Assembly (NCBI RefSeq): GCF_018320785.1
Contig: NC_054882.1
Span: 25,176,719 to 25,240,718, forward strand
Direction of reading: 5' to 3'
Source of the DNA: Cheilinus undulatus
Lineage: Eukaryota > Chordata > Actinopteri > Labriformes > Labridae
DNA: 64,000 bases
Shown here: piece after piece, positions 44,961 to 56,971 of the stretch
How positions within the stretch are numbered: the stretch's first letter is position 1
Layout: each line of letters begins with the position of its first letter
Made by a program: the position numbers and the translations under genes
The notes under the pieces: model-generated
What the model saw: the letters and a program-made list of their open reading frames with translations, nothing else
Database searches by the model: none
What the model was told of the DNA's origin: nothing

Positions 44961-45769
44961 AATAAGTTATAAAGTCATATGATTTTTATTTATAATCTTG
45001 ATTTGTTAATTAATATTAGCTGTCAAATATATACACTTGAGAGCAATAAATAGCCTATAATATCTGAACTGCAGCTGAATTTAAAAATAAATTGGTTTGA
45101 AAAAGATAGACTAAATTGTCAAAACAAAATAGGCATGATTTTACTTGATAAAGACAAAAGGGGGTGGGGTGGGGGAGTATTTTGTTTTTGTTGTGTCTGC
45201 TCCTTTGAAGCTCACATATTGCAAAACAAGCAGTTATCCAGTAGGGGGCAGTGCAAGCTCTGTTATTTTATCTCTGTCAAATTGTGTTCTAGTTTGCTCT
45301 GTATCATGTTGTACTCCTTAAATTCATAGGCACTTTGGGGTCAAGATAAAGTTTTTTTAATGTGCCGCAAATATAATATATATATGCCAGAAATTACTTT
45401 CAATGGTTAACATGTGGGTTTTTTTATTTAAATAAGGGGCAAAAGTAAATAAAAAGGCTTAAAAGGGATATTTTTTTGTACCAAGAAAGTCCCTGGGTAG
45501 AACCCCTTGTCCAAACAGTAGAGCTCAAGCTCCTTAAATAGATCTGTAAGGTCTTCATATCAAGTAAGTTATAGTAAAGCAGATCCGTATAGGCATATTG
45601 AAAGAATGAACTGATGCATTCCTGTGTGGTAAAATGGCATGCATGTGATTTTTTGGCAGAGAAATACATATTTCACCAAAAGAGAGCATATATTTTATAT
45701 TTCTATGAGTTACACCTGGCCCAGAGGCATATTAAAATGTTAAGATGTGGGAAAGTTTAAGTTATGATG

Positions 45770-46355
45770 CTCTTTTCAAAGCTGTTGAGCAAGTACTGAT
45801 GGGCAGCCGACCCCTCCCACCCTGGACACAGACTTTTTGAGGCCCTCTGGTAGAATGCTGAGGTCCACTAGGACCAAAACCTCCCACCACAAGAACAGTC
45901 TCTTCCCATCTGTTGTCAGCCTCATGAGCAGTACTCTGGCCCTCCCCCCAGAGACTCTCACAGAACCCCTGAACCAGCAGACAAAAATAATGCAGACTTA
46001 CATTAGTGCACACCGGACTTATCTCTTCTGTTTACAGCTGCACACTGGGTTTTATATTTCTTTGGAAAATTGCATTATAACCTAATCCCCAGTAAACCTG
46101 CTCATCTGTACATTTTACCCCTTTTTTGCACCTTTGTACACACTTATATGATGTTTATACTGTATTTTCTATTTTATTTTGCTACTTTATTTTTCTATAA
46201 CAATCTAATTAACTTTCTAGACATTAAATATTCATATTATCTTGTAATTATTTCAATTTTTCTTCCATGTTATGTTTCGTACCAAACACCAATTCATCTT
46301 CCTTGTATGTGAAAATGAACTTGGCAATTAAAGTTGGTTCTGATTCTGATTTGGG
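45770..46355 (+). mobile_element. LINE 3' end (…aagttggttctgattctgatt)
   Basis: Contains LFSKLLSKY-like and SLFPSVVSLMSSTLALPPET (45899-45958), then a long AT-rich 3' UTR ending cttggcaattaaagttggtt…ctgattctgatt. This tail is typical of CR1/L2-group LINEs in teleosts. 5'-truncated. Confidence 0.7.
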
Positions 46356-46599
46356 TATTTTTATATCAAATATATGCTTTGAAATATTTTGTTCATTGCT
46401 ATGATTGCAGCTCCATGTTGACCCTGGTTACATTGAGCATTTTTTTTCAGCAGCGTACAGGTTAAATCTAAACTTTATTTCATTATCTGACTGGTATGAA
46501 AATATTTACAATAACTTTATCAGGATTTTTCTCTGGCCTGAAAAGAATGGAAATATTACTTGACGCTCCCTAAACCGCCTTCAGGTGTTGAATTGTCAG

Positions 46600-46706
46600 A
46601 CGGCCCCTGAGTAGGTGGGAGTTTCTCTTGTTTCTTGGTGTTGAGGAAAAAAACCCAGCTGCATCCTCATCATCAGCAGACACCAGCGAGCAGGAAGCGC
46701 CCTAAG
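46600..46706 (+). promoter_or_regulatory. Possible untranslated first exon of a + strand gene
   Basis: A locally GC-richer stretch ends in a strong donor CCTAAG|gtgagc (46706|46707). More GC-rich sequence follows to about 46910. No coding start was seen. In human the gene after ZDHHC22 is, from memory, TMEM63C in this direction; if synteny holds, this could be its first exon. No downstream exon was recognised, so the identity is speculative. Confidence 0.3.
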
Positions 46707-46910
46707 GTGAGCTATGTGAATTTTAAAACAGCCTTTCGCTGATGTAAAATCGGGCTGGAGAGCTTTATTGTGCTATTTATGGCGCAGTCTTTCCCTTCAA
46801 GTTCCTGAGCCGGAGGAAGGTGGGTGTGCAGACTGTTGTGAGTGCTGCAGTAAGTGGGGGGACGAGGAGTCGCCAAAACCGTCTGATAGGATGGAGAAAC
46901 GCCTTTTCTA

Positions 46911-47800
46911 ATCACATTCAGAGCAAATTTTTATTTGGAATTTAATGCTTATGTGTAAAAGCCCCATGCGATGTGGAGAAGTGTTGTTTTTGTTGGTTAG
47001 CATGTGGAGGCTTCTGGCAGCGTGTCACTATTACACCCAAAACAGAGGAGACATCCCTGCTTCACTACAACATCCATTGTTCATCTCCGAGACAGCTGGG
47101 TGGTAATGAGCACCCTTGCTCCCAGTTAAGAGCTCCCACTGGTAAAATACTAATAAGTAGGGTATTTTAAGGCTCCCGGTCATGCGGTGAACCTGCTTGT
47201 TCTTCCTGCCGTTGTTTGGAGTGATGAATTCAGACACAGGCTGTTATTGGTCTAATGAGTTAGTGCTGACCTGTTGAGTATGCTAATTCTGCTGCATATT
47301 CAGTAGCTTTTAATTATGTGTACCTCTTCAGCAGTGAGGAAAAGGACAACATATTCATACATTTCAACCTGTTATGTTAGAATCATTTCTTTAGAGTCAA
47401 TTATGCTATTTTAAACTTTTTAACTGAGGCAGAGTTGTCTAGCTCACAGGTCCTGTCATTTGCACGCGCCTGATACAGGAGAGTAGCCTTTAAAATGTAA
47501 TATTAATTAAGACATTTTGACTTTTCAGTGGGTCAGCCAAGCACAGTCTTTGGATATGAGTGAAAATTTTGTGTGGTCTCATTGTCATAATAGAGTAGCA
47601 AGTAGTGACTTATAAATAGGTTTTATCTAGGACACAGAGCCCTTATATGTAAGCTTAGGTCCAGAAACGTTGTTAAAGCAGGGTAAATAACAATTATGTA
47701 TGGGCACTTTTCTTTTTCTTTTTCAAGTTGTTCGGACTTATGGACTTACTTCAGAGCAATGCCAGTGGGGAAAGTGAAATCCTTTGGACGATGATAAGGA
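46911..47800. other. No recognisable feature
   Basis: AT-rich, no exon or repeat recognised. Confidence 0.35.
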
Positions 47801-48625
47801 ATGTGCAAAATGACAAGTGAAATGTAAATACACGGGACGAAATTGCATTATCATTTTATTTATGAGTCACAAAATGCCTACACGTTTTGAAAATGAAAAA
47901 GCATTTCTGGTATTGACTTTTATTTTGTTAAACAGCCAATACCATTTGAATAATGAGTGCAATTATGCAGCGCATTCTTAGAAAATTGAAAAGTAAATGT
48001 CTTTTTCTTTTTCTTTTAAATATAGTCGAACATTGAGCAAAGTGAAGATGAAAATTAAAATGCAAATTGAATATTTGAACATTTTACTTATGAACCAAAA
48101 AATGCACACACCTTTTGAAAATGAAAAAGTTTCTGCTTTTGCCTTTTAATTTCCAACTTAGACTTTTCATTTCAATAATGAGAGCTAAATAACAGAGCAT
48201 TTTCATAAAATTCAAATATCTAATGTCTTTTTCCATTTAATTTTAATAATGTCAAACATTTTACAAATTGAATCTGAAAATTAATTGACAAATGGGATAA
48301 CTGAAAATTCTTGCCATTTTTGAGTCAAAAAATGCACACACATTGTGAAAATGTAGAGGCATTTCTAATAATGGATTTACTATTTGAGTTATGAGAGCTA
48401 GATCCTTTTCTGAAAATTAAAAAGAAAATGTCCTCTTCTTTTTCAGTTGAATTATGTTAGGAAAATTGCATGCTTGAAGATGAAAATTAAAATGAAAATT
48501 GAAAACCTAAATTTGAGTTTATTTATGAGTCAAGAAATGCACATATATATATTGAAAATGAAAGAGCTTTTCTGTTGTTGCCTTTGAATTTTTAAATTAG
48601 ACTTTTCATTTGGATTTTCAGCACT
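47800..48625. repeat. Tandem array, four units of ~205-230 bp
   Basis: The block tatgagtcaaaaaatgcaca followed by 'ttgaaaatgaaaaagcattt' starts at about 47862, 48090, 48320 and 48524 (spacing 228, 230, 204). Between them the same order recurs: (a)ttttgactttt, caataatgagagct, gcattttnnnaaaattnaaa, aatgtctttttctttt, gaaaattaaaatg. Units are diverged (perhaps 70-80% alike by eye). Confidence 0.75.
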
Positions 48626-49400
48626 GCATGCTTCCATATTCAATTCTGAACTGTTGAAGCTTAGAACTTTTTCCAGTAACATTTCCACCTGCAGCTAAGT
48701 GAGCTTCAAAGTGTTAGTTCAAAGAAACACAACTTAAACATTAAATGCTTTAATCTTTAATTCTTTGATGTTATTTAAAGTTGTATCACTTGATAAATAG
48801 ATATGTGATTAAAAGGGGAACCTGGGAACATGAAAGAGCTCCTCTCTGATTTAAAAACAACACTTTTGTCATCATAATTATGGAAGTGTTGGAACTAGAA
48901 TTGTACAGTTATAAATGTAATATGTGCCTGTATTTTAATGCCATGGCTACAAAAGAGAACCTAAGCACCCAGTATTGATAGCTTCAACTTATCAAGGTAC
49001 TTTGCCCAAATGATGCCGGTCCCGCCTTTTTCTGGGTGAAAATGTTCCATCAAAATGACCCCATCATATGGCTTTGTGTATGTGTATTTTAAGCTTGAGT
49101 TAATTTTCATACAATTTAAAACATCAAAACGCTGGTGAATGTGTGGTAAAATATGTTTATAGGCAAGCAGACAACAGCTCCTGTTATCACCGAGCGATCG
49201 CTAGCTTAAGTCAGTAAAAACACAATCACAGTCCAAATGTTGTGGTAAATTGTGTCTTATTAATTATTTAATGTTCAGAATACGACACATTGGCGTTTCA
49301 CTTTGCTAGTGCTGTATCTGAATCTACTGCCATTAAAACACAGAGCTTGTTTTCAACCAAGCAGGGCGCGGTCACTCTGGAGAGCAGGAAGTGACGTTGC
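48626..49400. other. No recognisable feature
   Basis: AT-rich intergenic or intronic DNA without exon or repeat that I can name. Confidence 0.35.
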
Positions 49401-50260
49401 ACTGGTTCTATCAGTCAACAGTGTTTGTGCAAGGCCCCTGAAAACAGTTCAGACCAATCAGCGATATTTGAGGTGAATGAGGCAGTAAGATTGTTAGAGT
49501 TTATTTGTACTTAAAGCCAATAGCAATGGCTGCCATCAGTGTAGTCATTAGCTCAGATGTAACTATAGTACAGGGGTGGTTTTATCAGAACTAAACCCCA
49601 TTTCTGTATGAAATAAAGAGGAAAGAACAGCACTGGAAGCTTTTCATGGAGGAAAAAAAAACTCTAGACCTGCTTCAACATGAGTTTTCGATCAGTACAG
49701 GTTGAGTTAAGTTGTACTATAAGCTGTATGGATGTGGATACAATTGCTGCTACCGCTGTAGCTATTAGCTTAGATGTAGCTGTTGAAAAAGCTGCAGTTT
49801 AGTTAGACCTCAAACATATTTCTTTATTAAAGCAAGAGCAAAAAGCCACACAGAAAACTTCCCTTGGCAGAGAAGACGTTTTTGCACATCTTCAATAGGT
49901 TGCAGCATGAATTTTATGCACCAACAAGCTCTGCCTTTCATAAGCTACAGCATCACTAACCTGTAGAGCTCAGGTTAGTACTGGAGGAGCACGTGTACTA
50001 CTTCATATTGTCTTGTCACTCTGATTGGCCCCTCATGAATTTGGCAGACAGAACATTCGTCCAATAACCTTCCCAGAATTTTTTGGAAAGTCCCAAGCTT
50101 CCAAAATGCTTTGTATGGGAAGTTTCTCAGATGACTGTGAAATGTATCCATGCAATGGAGATATGAAACAGTCTATTTGGCATGTCAGGTTATGCTCTGC
50201 CCTTCCAATCAAAACAGCTCTCACCTTAATTTAAGTGAGGAGCAAAGGGAGGCAGCTAGT
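49400..50260. repeat. Probable dispersed DNA repeat with internal duplication
   Basis: Words 'ttagctcagatgtaactata … ccccatttctgtatgaaata' (49551-49617) recur as 'ttagcttagatgtagctgtt … aaacatatttctttattaaa' (49768-49833). The right part 'ttggcagacagaacattcgt … atttggcatgtcaggttatg' resembles a known fish repeat. Borders and class unknown; the frame 50025-50234 is inside it. Confidence 0.4.
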
Positions 50261-50752
50261 TTTGAGAGTGAAATAGCTGAGAAAGACAAGATAAAGGTTA
50301 ACAACAAAAAAAAGGTTACAGATGGCCGTAGTGACAAGAAGCCACTCATGTTTTGCATAAGCAGACCTATAACAAACAAAACGACCATCAGATTTTGCTA
50401 CATGGTTGTAGCTTTCCCTCGAGGCAATACCAAAAATATTTAAATCCTATGAAACTAATACATGAATCCAAATATAAAATCAATGATTAATCATTTCATA
50501 ATAATGATTTCAATATTAATCAAAATAACCCTGATTGCCATGTCAGCCATAATCATTCAAGCTTACTACAGACTCAAATAGTACAAATGCCATTTCTTGC
50601 TATTTCTGGTGGCTATTCTTTTCCTTTGAAATAGATATAGTTGTTACAATGCTTTGGTCCTTTATTATTAAAATAGCTGAATATAATGTTTGAAAACATG
50701 TGGTATCAGAAATTATCATGGATGGACATTTTTTGACAACCAAGTCAAATAC

Positions 50753-51019
50753 CAGTGATTGTCAACTGGTCTGAATCTCCAAAACCCACCACCACCTCAT
50801 GAATGAGAAATCAAGACCCAAGTTTCAGAGACAACACACAAATTTGTTTCCTGAAAAAGTAGTTTTACCTCAAAGCATGCAACTGAACAAAGATACAGCA
50901 CTTTTGTGTAAAAAGCACATTTTTTGGAAGCTCTGGGAGACTTTTAACCACATTATTTTAGGTAAACATTGTGCTCCGCACCCACTTTTGGGTCCTGATC
51001 CACCAATAGAAAACCATTC
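50753..51019. mobile_element. hAT-like MITE, related to the 18.3-kb element
   Basis: Left cagtgattgtcaactggtct, right 'cacttttgggtcctgatcca … ccaatagaaaaccattct'. The block cacccacttttgggtcctga is nearly the same as at 18693-18715. Degraded ends. Confidence 0.6.
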
Positions 51020-51645
51020 TATTATACAACAAGCACCTGATGTTTGAAGAGAAACTGTCTCATGAGGTTTGATTGCCTTTTACTCTCTATATCGTACATT
51101 TACTGTAGATTTTTTTCAGATTTCAATGCCTGTTAAAAGGTATTTGTACAGTTATGTTTTATATCTTTTAATGGGTTGACAATCCAAAGATTTTCTTAAG
51201 ACTATCGCATTAAAATCAAGTTTGACGCTGCTAAAATGAGAGTGCACTCCAAAGAAAAATCGAGCGTATGAAGGCAGGTCATCTCTGAGAATCACACTGA
51301 CATAAATATTTCAGGAGACTCCATGCAGAGATTGAAAAACCCAGCTTGCTGTAGTGCAATGGATATCATGTTCTCACACAGCATCGACCAGCTGCTCAAC
51401 ACCAGGACTATAGAGAGTGACATGGAAGCATTAAGCCTCTGTCCGTGGCTTCTCTTTATGTGCTGTGTTTGTTTCAGCACCACAGGCAGGTGGACAGCTC
51501 CTGAATCATCAAACAGTTAACAGTCAAGGGTTTGCTCAGAGACTCTTTGATGTTTAAATGAATGGTGCAAATCAGTGGAAATCACATAATCCGCTCAGAT
51601 TACCATATAAGGATAACCACTGAACATACTTGAGGTAAAGATATA
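51020..51645. other. No recognisable feature
   Basis: No exon or repeat family recognised. Confidence 0.35.
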
Positions 51646-52787
51646 CACTATATAGACAAAAGTATTTGGCCACACTTGTTCATCATTGAATTCAGGTGTT
51701 TAAATCAGATCCATTGTCACAGATGTATAGAATCAAGCACCTAGCCATTCAGTCTCTATCTGCAAACAGTTATGATACAAAATGGGATGTTTTAGAAGGC
51801 TCAGTGACTTCAAGCCTGGTACTATGATGGACGCCACTTTTGCTATTGTTCGATTCATGAAATTTCATCCCTGCTGGATATTCCACAATCAACTGTAAGT
51901 GATATTAGAAAGTGGAAGTGTTCAGGAATAACAGCAACTCAGCCACAAAGTAGAAGACTACGTGAAATCACAGAGCGAGGTCAATGACTGCTAAGGCGCA
52001 TGGTGCGTAGAAGTAGCCGGCTCTTTCCTCATTCCATAGCTAAAGATTCTGAACTTTAACTGGCATTAATGTAAGTACATGGGAGGTTTATGGAGTGGGT
52101 TTCCATGCTTGAGCAGCTGCATGCAAGCATAACATCACCAAGTCTAATGCACAGCCTCAGGTGAAATAGTGTAAAGCACACTGACACTGGACTGTGGAGC
52201 AGCGGAAACATGTTCTGTGGAGTAACCAATCACGCTTCTCTGTTTGGCAGTCAGATGGGCAAGTCTAGGTTTGGCAGATGCCAGGAGAACATTATCTGTC
52301 TAACTGCATTAAGCCAACCTTGAAGTTTGGTGGAGGAGGTATAATGGTATGTGGCTGTTTTTCAGGATTTGGGCTAGGCCCCTTATCTCAAGTGAAGGGC
52401 AATCTTAGTGCTTCAGCATACCAAAACATTTTGGACAATGCTGTGCTTCCAACTTTGTGGCAGCAGTTTGGGGAAGGCCCTTTTCTATTTCAGCACAAAG
52501 CAAGAACTACATGTAAAGACATGGTTTGGCGAGTCCAGTGTGGAAGGACTTGACTGGCCCGCACAGAGCTGGTACTTCAAAATATATAAATGCTCTACAG
52601 AATGAATGGGTGTAAATTTCCATGGAAATGCTCCAAAATCTTGTGCAAAGACTTCCAAGAAGAGCAGAGGCTGTTGTAGCTGCAAAAGGGGGGTCAACTC
52701 CATATGAAAGTACATTTATTTGAAAACATCATTACAGTCCCTGTTGGTGCCACAGTCAGGTGGCTGAATACTTTTGTCCATATAGTG
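51646..52787 (+). mobile_element. Degraded Tc1-like transposon with good ends
   Basis: 1142 bp. Ends cactatatagacaaaagtat…ttggcc and, inverted, gaatacttttgtccatatag…tg; TA at 51644-51645 and 52788-52789. Contains a + strand transposase remnant clearly related to the one at 36 kb: [40 protein letters not shown], with many stops and deletions around the catalytic Asp/Glu. Confidence 0.85.
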
Positions 52788-52789
52788 TA

Positions 52790-54072
52790 CATTGTGATAA
52801 ATTCAGACTTATGTGATGCATTTGTTGCAGATATTCATTCATAAATCAAAGGTTTCTTTTTAAATTGACAACCTATAAAAGGGAAATGTTGATGTCTTGG
52901 GTAAAGGTATTTATTGTCATATCAGCCAAACCTGCAGATAGAATATAGGCTAACAGTATTTTCTCTTGCTTTTTGTACAGTAATGAATGAGAGTTGACGT
53001 GACACTCGTGCTCACACTGCCAATCTGAGAGGAACAGCCCACGCTTTATGAGACCGCCATCACCAAACAGAAATCTTCCTTGTACCTTCTCCCTCTCCCT
53101 CTATAGACATGAAGGAAGTGCTGGCACTGAATTGTGTTTCAGGTGTGTGCCTGTGTGTGAAATACATCCAAGATTGCATCATATGTGAGTTGTATTTCAG
53201 TGACTCATTTCCCCAGATACACGTCATGTCAAAAGCTGCAAAATAAAAATGTCAGAAAAACACTTCAGTGAAAGCCCAGAATATCAGACCCAAAACAGAC
53301 GCTGACAATATCATTGTTACCTGTGAAACCTCCACTTGTATTCCGGCGGCCTCCTAACCATAGCAGTTATGTACCGTTGGCTGGGCTTTGTTCTTTTTAT
53401 GTCTCCGGAGGAGAGGAGGGTCCATGCTGTTTGAAATTCCTGCTGTGAACTTTCCGGCTCTCCCTCAGGGGTCCATCACAGTGATGCACACACAGGCAGC
53501 ATTGTCACTGATGTAAACAGAACGAAGCGAAAGCAGCTTTAAGTTTACTAGACAACAAGGAAGCAGTATTAGATATTCACAGCCACATACAGCTGTCAGA
53601 CTTTATTTCCTCACATTTCACACATTTTATATCCCCTGCTTTATATGCACAGTGGGCTAATAGTCTTGTCTGATAAACCAGAGGCTTAGTCATTTGTTTG
53701 AGTCTGCGCTGGTGGTTTTGCATTTTATCTCCATTTAGTGAAACATACTCCCTGTTAGAGCCGAAACAGTCAATCCATCTGTTATTCTGCTGATAGGATA
53801 CAAAGATATCTGAGGATAATCAATCTAATCGGGCTGGTTTCATCAGGGGAAAAACACAGTCCCAAATTTATAAGGGATACAATCCAATAGGCTAATTATT
53901 ATAATAGAAATTATTAGCCCTTGTATTAAAAATTCAGTTTTCCTTAATTATTCTCAAATGTTAGAGTATGAAATGACAGCACTGTACAGCCAGTTACTAC
54001 TTGTATTACCTATTTATATTTGGTGTCAGTGCTTCAGTGACTGTAAACTGTGGACAGCCAAGATTTAGAGCA
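52790..54072. other. No gene recognised
   Basis: A pyrimidine tract and AG at 53084-53106 followed by a short ATG-containing block and a gt (53144) look exon-like but encode only a dozen residues of no known family; not called. Confidence 0.35.
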
Positions 54073-54862
54073 CAGCTGTCAAACTTAAGGCCCACTTTAA
54101 GGTCAAATTCAACAATATGATCTCATATTTCTGTTATAACTGTCCCATCAGTATGAGCTCTGCAGATTTAAAAATGTCAACTTATCCTTGATGATTTAAG
54201 ATATCCTTGTTAAGTCACAAAATCTGAAAAAGTAAGGAGTAAAAATATTTAGATAAGAAGTCAGGAATGTGGGAAAAGAAATTCATTTTATGTTTTAATT
54301 TCACATTTTCAATTAAGCATCTCACAATTAGAACTCAGACTAGGGATTTTGACTTTTAATTTCATACCTTGAGCATTTCAACTCATAATTTTGACTTCTC
54401 ATAATATTTTGAGCTTTAAAAGCCATAATTCTAATTTTTAAGTGATATTTTGACCTTTTTAACCAATTATTTTGTATTTTACTTAATATTTTCAACTCCA
54501 AACTTTGACTTCATAATCCCATTGTTCGACCGTTTAGACTCACAATTTAAATTTTTGAATCATATTTTGACTTTCAATTTCATGATTACAAATTTTATTT
54601 CATATTTTGACCTTTTAAACTCATGATTTTGACTTCTTTCTAATATATTTGCCATTAAAAAAACATTATTTTTATCATTTTAATTTCATGTTTGACCTTT
54701 TTGAACTAATAAATTTACTTTTCTCAAGTTTTTAAAAAAATACATTTTATTACTGGTGAAACAAGGTTGGCAGTTTATGGTAAAAAAGGTGATGCTGTTA
54801 GGCCCTCAGGTTAGTCCTGAATCCAGAATGCGGCCCTGCTGTGATTGAGTTTGACACTCCTG
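54073..54862. mobile_element. Inverted-ended element with an internal 'ttttgactttt' array
   Basis: Left end agctgtcaaacttaaggccc, right end 'gaatgcggccctgctgtgat … gagtttgacactcctg' (inverted relation). Typical of fish hAT-like MITEs beginning 'ggtgtcaaactc'. Inside, 54280-54720 is a degenerate tandem array of about 35-40-bp units like cataattttgacttt / catattttgacctttt. Confidence 0.65.
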
Positions 54863-56440
54863 ATTTAAAGGATCAGTTCTGAAAGACAGATTAGGAACTT
54901 TTTCCCGTGTATAAGATACAATGTCTTTTTTTATGTTTCTGACTGATAGTATATTAAATTCTGTAAAGTTGTATGCAGACACTGGATATGTCTCTAAAGG
55001 AATCTTTCTTGTTTGGCAGTGCACTTTTTATAGATTCGGGGGTGGATGTAATTTTGCCTGAGTCTCAGGTTTTCTCACAGGACCATTATAAAGATCACTC
55101 CAGCAGGTTTTTGCAGTGTAAGAGGTGGTGGGTGGAATCTTCCCGAAGCTCAGAGATATGCAGAGAAAATTAAGATTAGGCCGGTCATGCTGCACATGTT
55201 ACACTGACGCCATCACTGAGTCTAGATGGAGTCTAATGAGGAAAGGACCTCGTCCACAGAGGCAGCAACGAGGCAGACACACAGAGCTCCCCTGGGGCCG
55301 TACTGAGCATGTGCGGGCAGACAGGAAGCAGGTGTTTGGATTGCTGAGCGCAGCCTGTGTGTCCAGTCATAGCTATGTTATGCTAAGGCTTGTTCAGACT
55401 TCAAGAGGAGGCAGCATTCGGTGTGAGATTTACCTCACTGAGCTGTGTTTGTGCTGTGGGATAGAGAGAGCTAGGTGCAAAAGGAGGAAAGCACACTCCC
55501 TTCTTCACAGAGCAGGTGGTGAGCAGATTGTGTTAAACCCTCCCCCCATTTTCGCTTTTCAGGCTCAGTCTAAGGAGGGTTATCCCTCCACACCCCCAAA
55601 CACCTCCCTAATAGCAAGCGTATCACAGCAGAGGTCTACAGCTACCGTAGAGTGAAAATAAGATGCACTCACACATGGCTTCCCTGATTAAATATACCAT
55701 CAATTCAACAGACAAGATGGATTATACTGAAAAAGAATGAGAACCACTTCTACACAAGCTGGGCCTGTTTTTCTCTATTCTATTCAGTGTGATGTCACAG
55801 GAAACAAATGGTGCTGTGCTGTCTTTGAGATTTGGTTCAGCTTTGGTTCAGTGTGACGGTTACTCTATAGCATAAAGCTCCACAAAAAAACAACTTCAGT
55901 CCAGTCATGTTAAATGTTTGGATGACTGAGTCAGGTCTCACAACCCACCAGCTATAAGGCGTTTAGGCTGAACAATTTATTACAATTTTATTGTTATCCC
56001 AATATAGGTAAATAAACATAGCAGAATAGTGTGTTCAAAACAGGGCTAAATGATATTAGGGAAAAACTGGCTACGAGATAGTTTTTTCTTTCTGCAATTT
56101 ACATCTCTCTTTTTTTTCATTTTAGAAAGGACATTTAACTAAACAAATGCAGTGCAATTTAAGTGTTCTTATCAATAGGAACACTCCCTCTGTCCTGAGC
56201 CGTGATGCTGGTTTTCCTCAAGTGAGAGTGAAGCACGAGGAGGCGTTGCAGGAGTGTTATTTTGTTAGATGGCTTTAATAACAAGACCTTGATGGGTTGT
56301 GTTGTTCTTGTGGGCATACGACACAAAAGATAAATCGCTTACTGCAGCTTTAAATCACCTATTTTTATTTTTCTGGATTCAGATATCACTCACACACGGA
56401 GAGTATGAGGAAAAGAGGAGAGAGAACAGGTGGACAGAGC
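54863..56440. other. No gene recognised
   Basis: A 176-codon + frame at 55125-55655 has no recognisable domain, no signal peptide and no clear splice context; it may be chance or an old pseudogene. Confidence 0.35.
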
Positions 56441-56939
56441 AACTGGTTATTCGAAAGACATAGGCCGCGATATAATACTGCTGCATCACACCAATTCTAT
56501 TTTCTCTCCACTGGCTTCCTACATTTTAGAATACATTTTAAGATCCTTATGTTTTCTTTTAAAGCCCTTCATGGTCAGGCACCAGCCTACATTACTGAAC
56601 TCTTAAAACCGTACAATCCCAGCAGGACTCTTCGGTCCTCTAATTAGAGTCTGCTGGTTGTGCCACACTCCAGACTGAAATCTTAAGGAGACTGTGCTTT
56701 TGAGGTCATTGCTCCAACTCTTTGGAGCTCACTTCCATTGGGTTTAAGATCAGTAGACACTGTTGACTCATTTAAAAAGCAACTTAAGACCTACTTGTTT
56801 GGTCTGGCCTTTACCTAATTTGTTGTGTTGTACTGTGTATTCTTTTATTGTACCTTTGCATCATTGCCTGTGTTTCTTTTATCTCTTTGTAAAGCACTTT
56901 GTGACTTTGATGTTCTTGAAAGGTGCTATATAAATAAAC

Positions 56940-56970
<31 letters not shown>
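56440..56970 (+). mobile_element. LINE 3' end with (ATT)n tail
   Basis: + strand: HFRIHFKILMFSFKALHGQA, PAYITELLKPYNPSRTLRSS, the C-terminal block of L2/Rex1-group ORF2. Then 'tgtaaagcactttgtgactt', 'ggtgctatataaataaactt' and (ATT)n at 56941-56968, the standard 3' end. 5'-truncated. Confidence 0.85.

Positions 56971-56971
<1 letters not shown>

Noticed and set aside
53084..53150. Micro-exon with ATG after a strong pyrimidine tract
   Set aside because: About a dozen codons (MKEVLALNCVS) of no known family and no partner exons found.
55125..55655. 176-codon + frame
   Set aside because: The longest unassigned frame, but the composition is odd (many Arg, Ser, Cys) and no motif, signal or splice context supports a gene.
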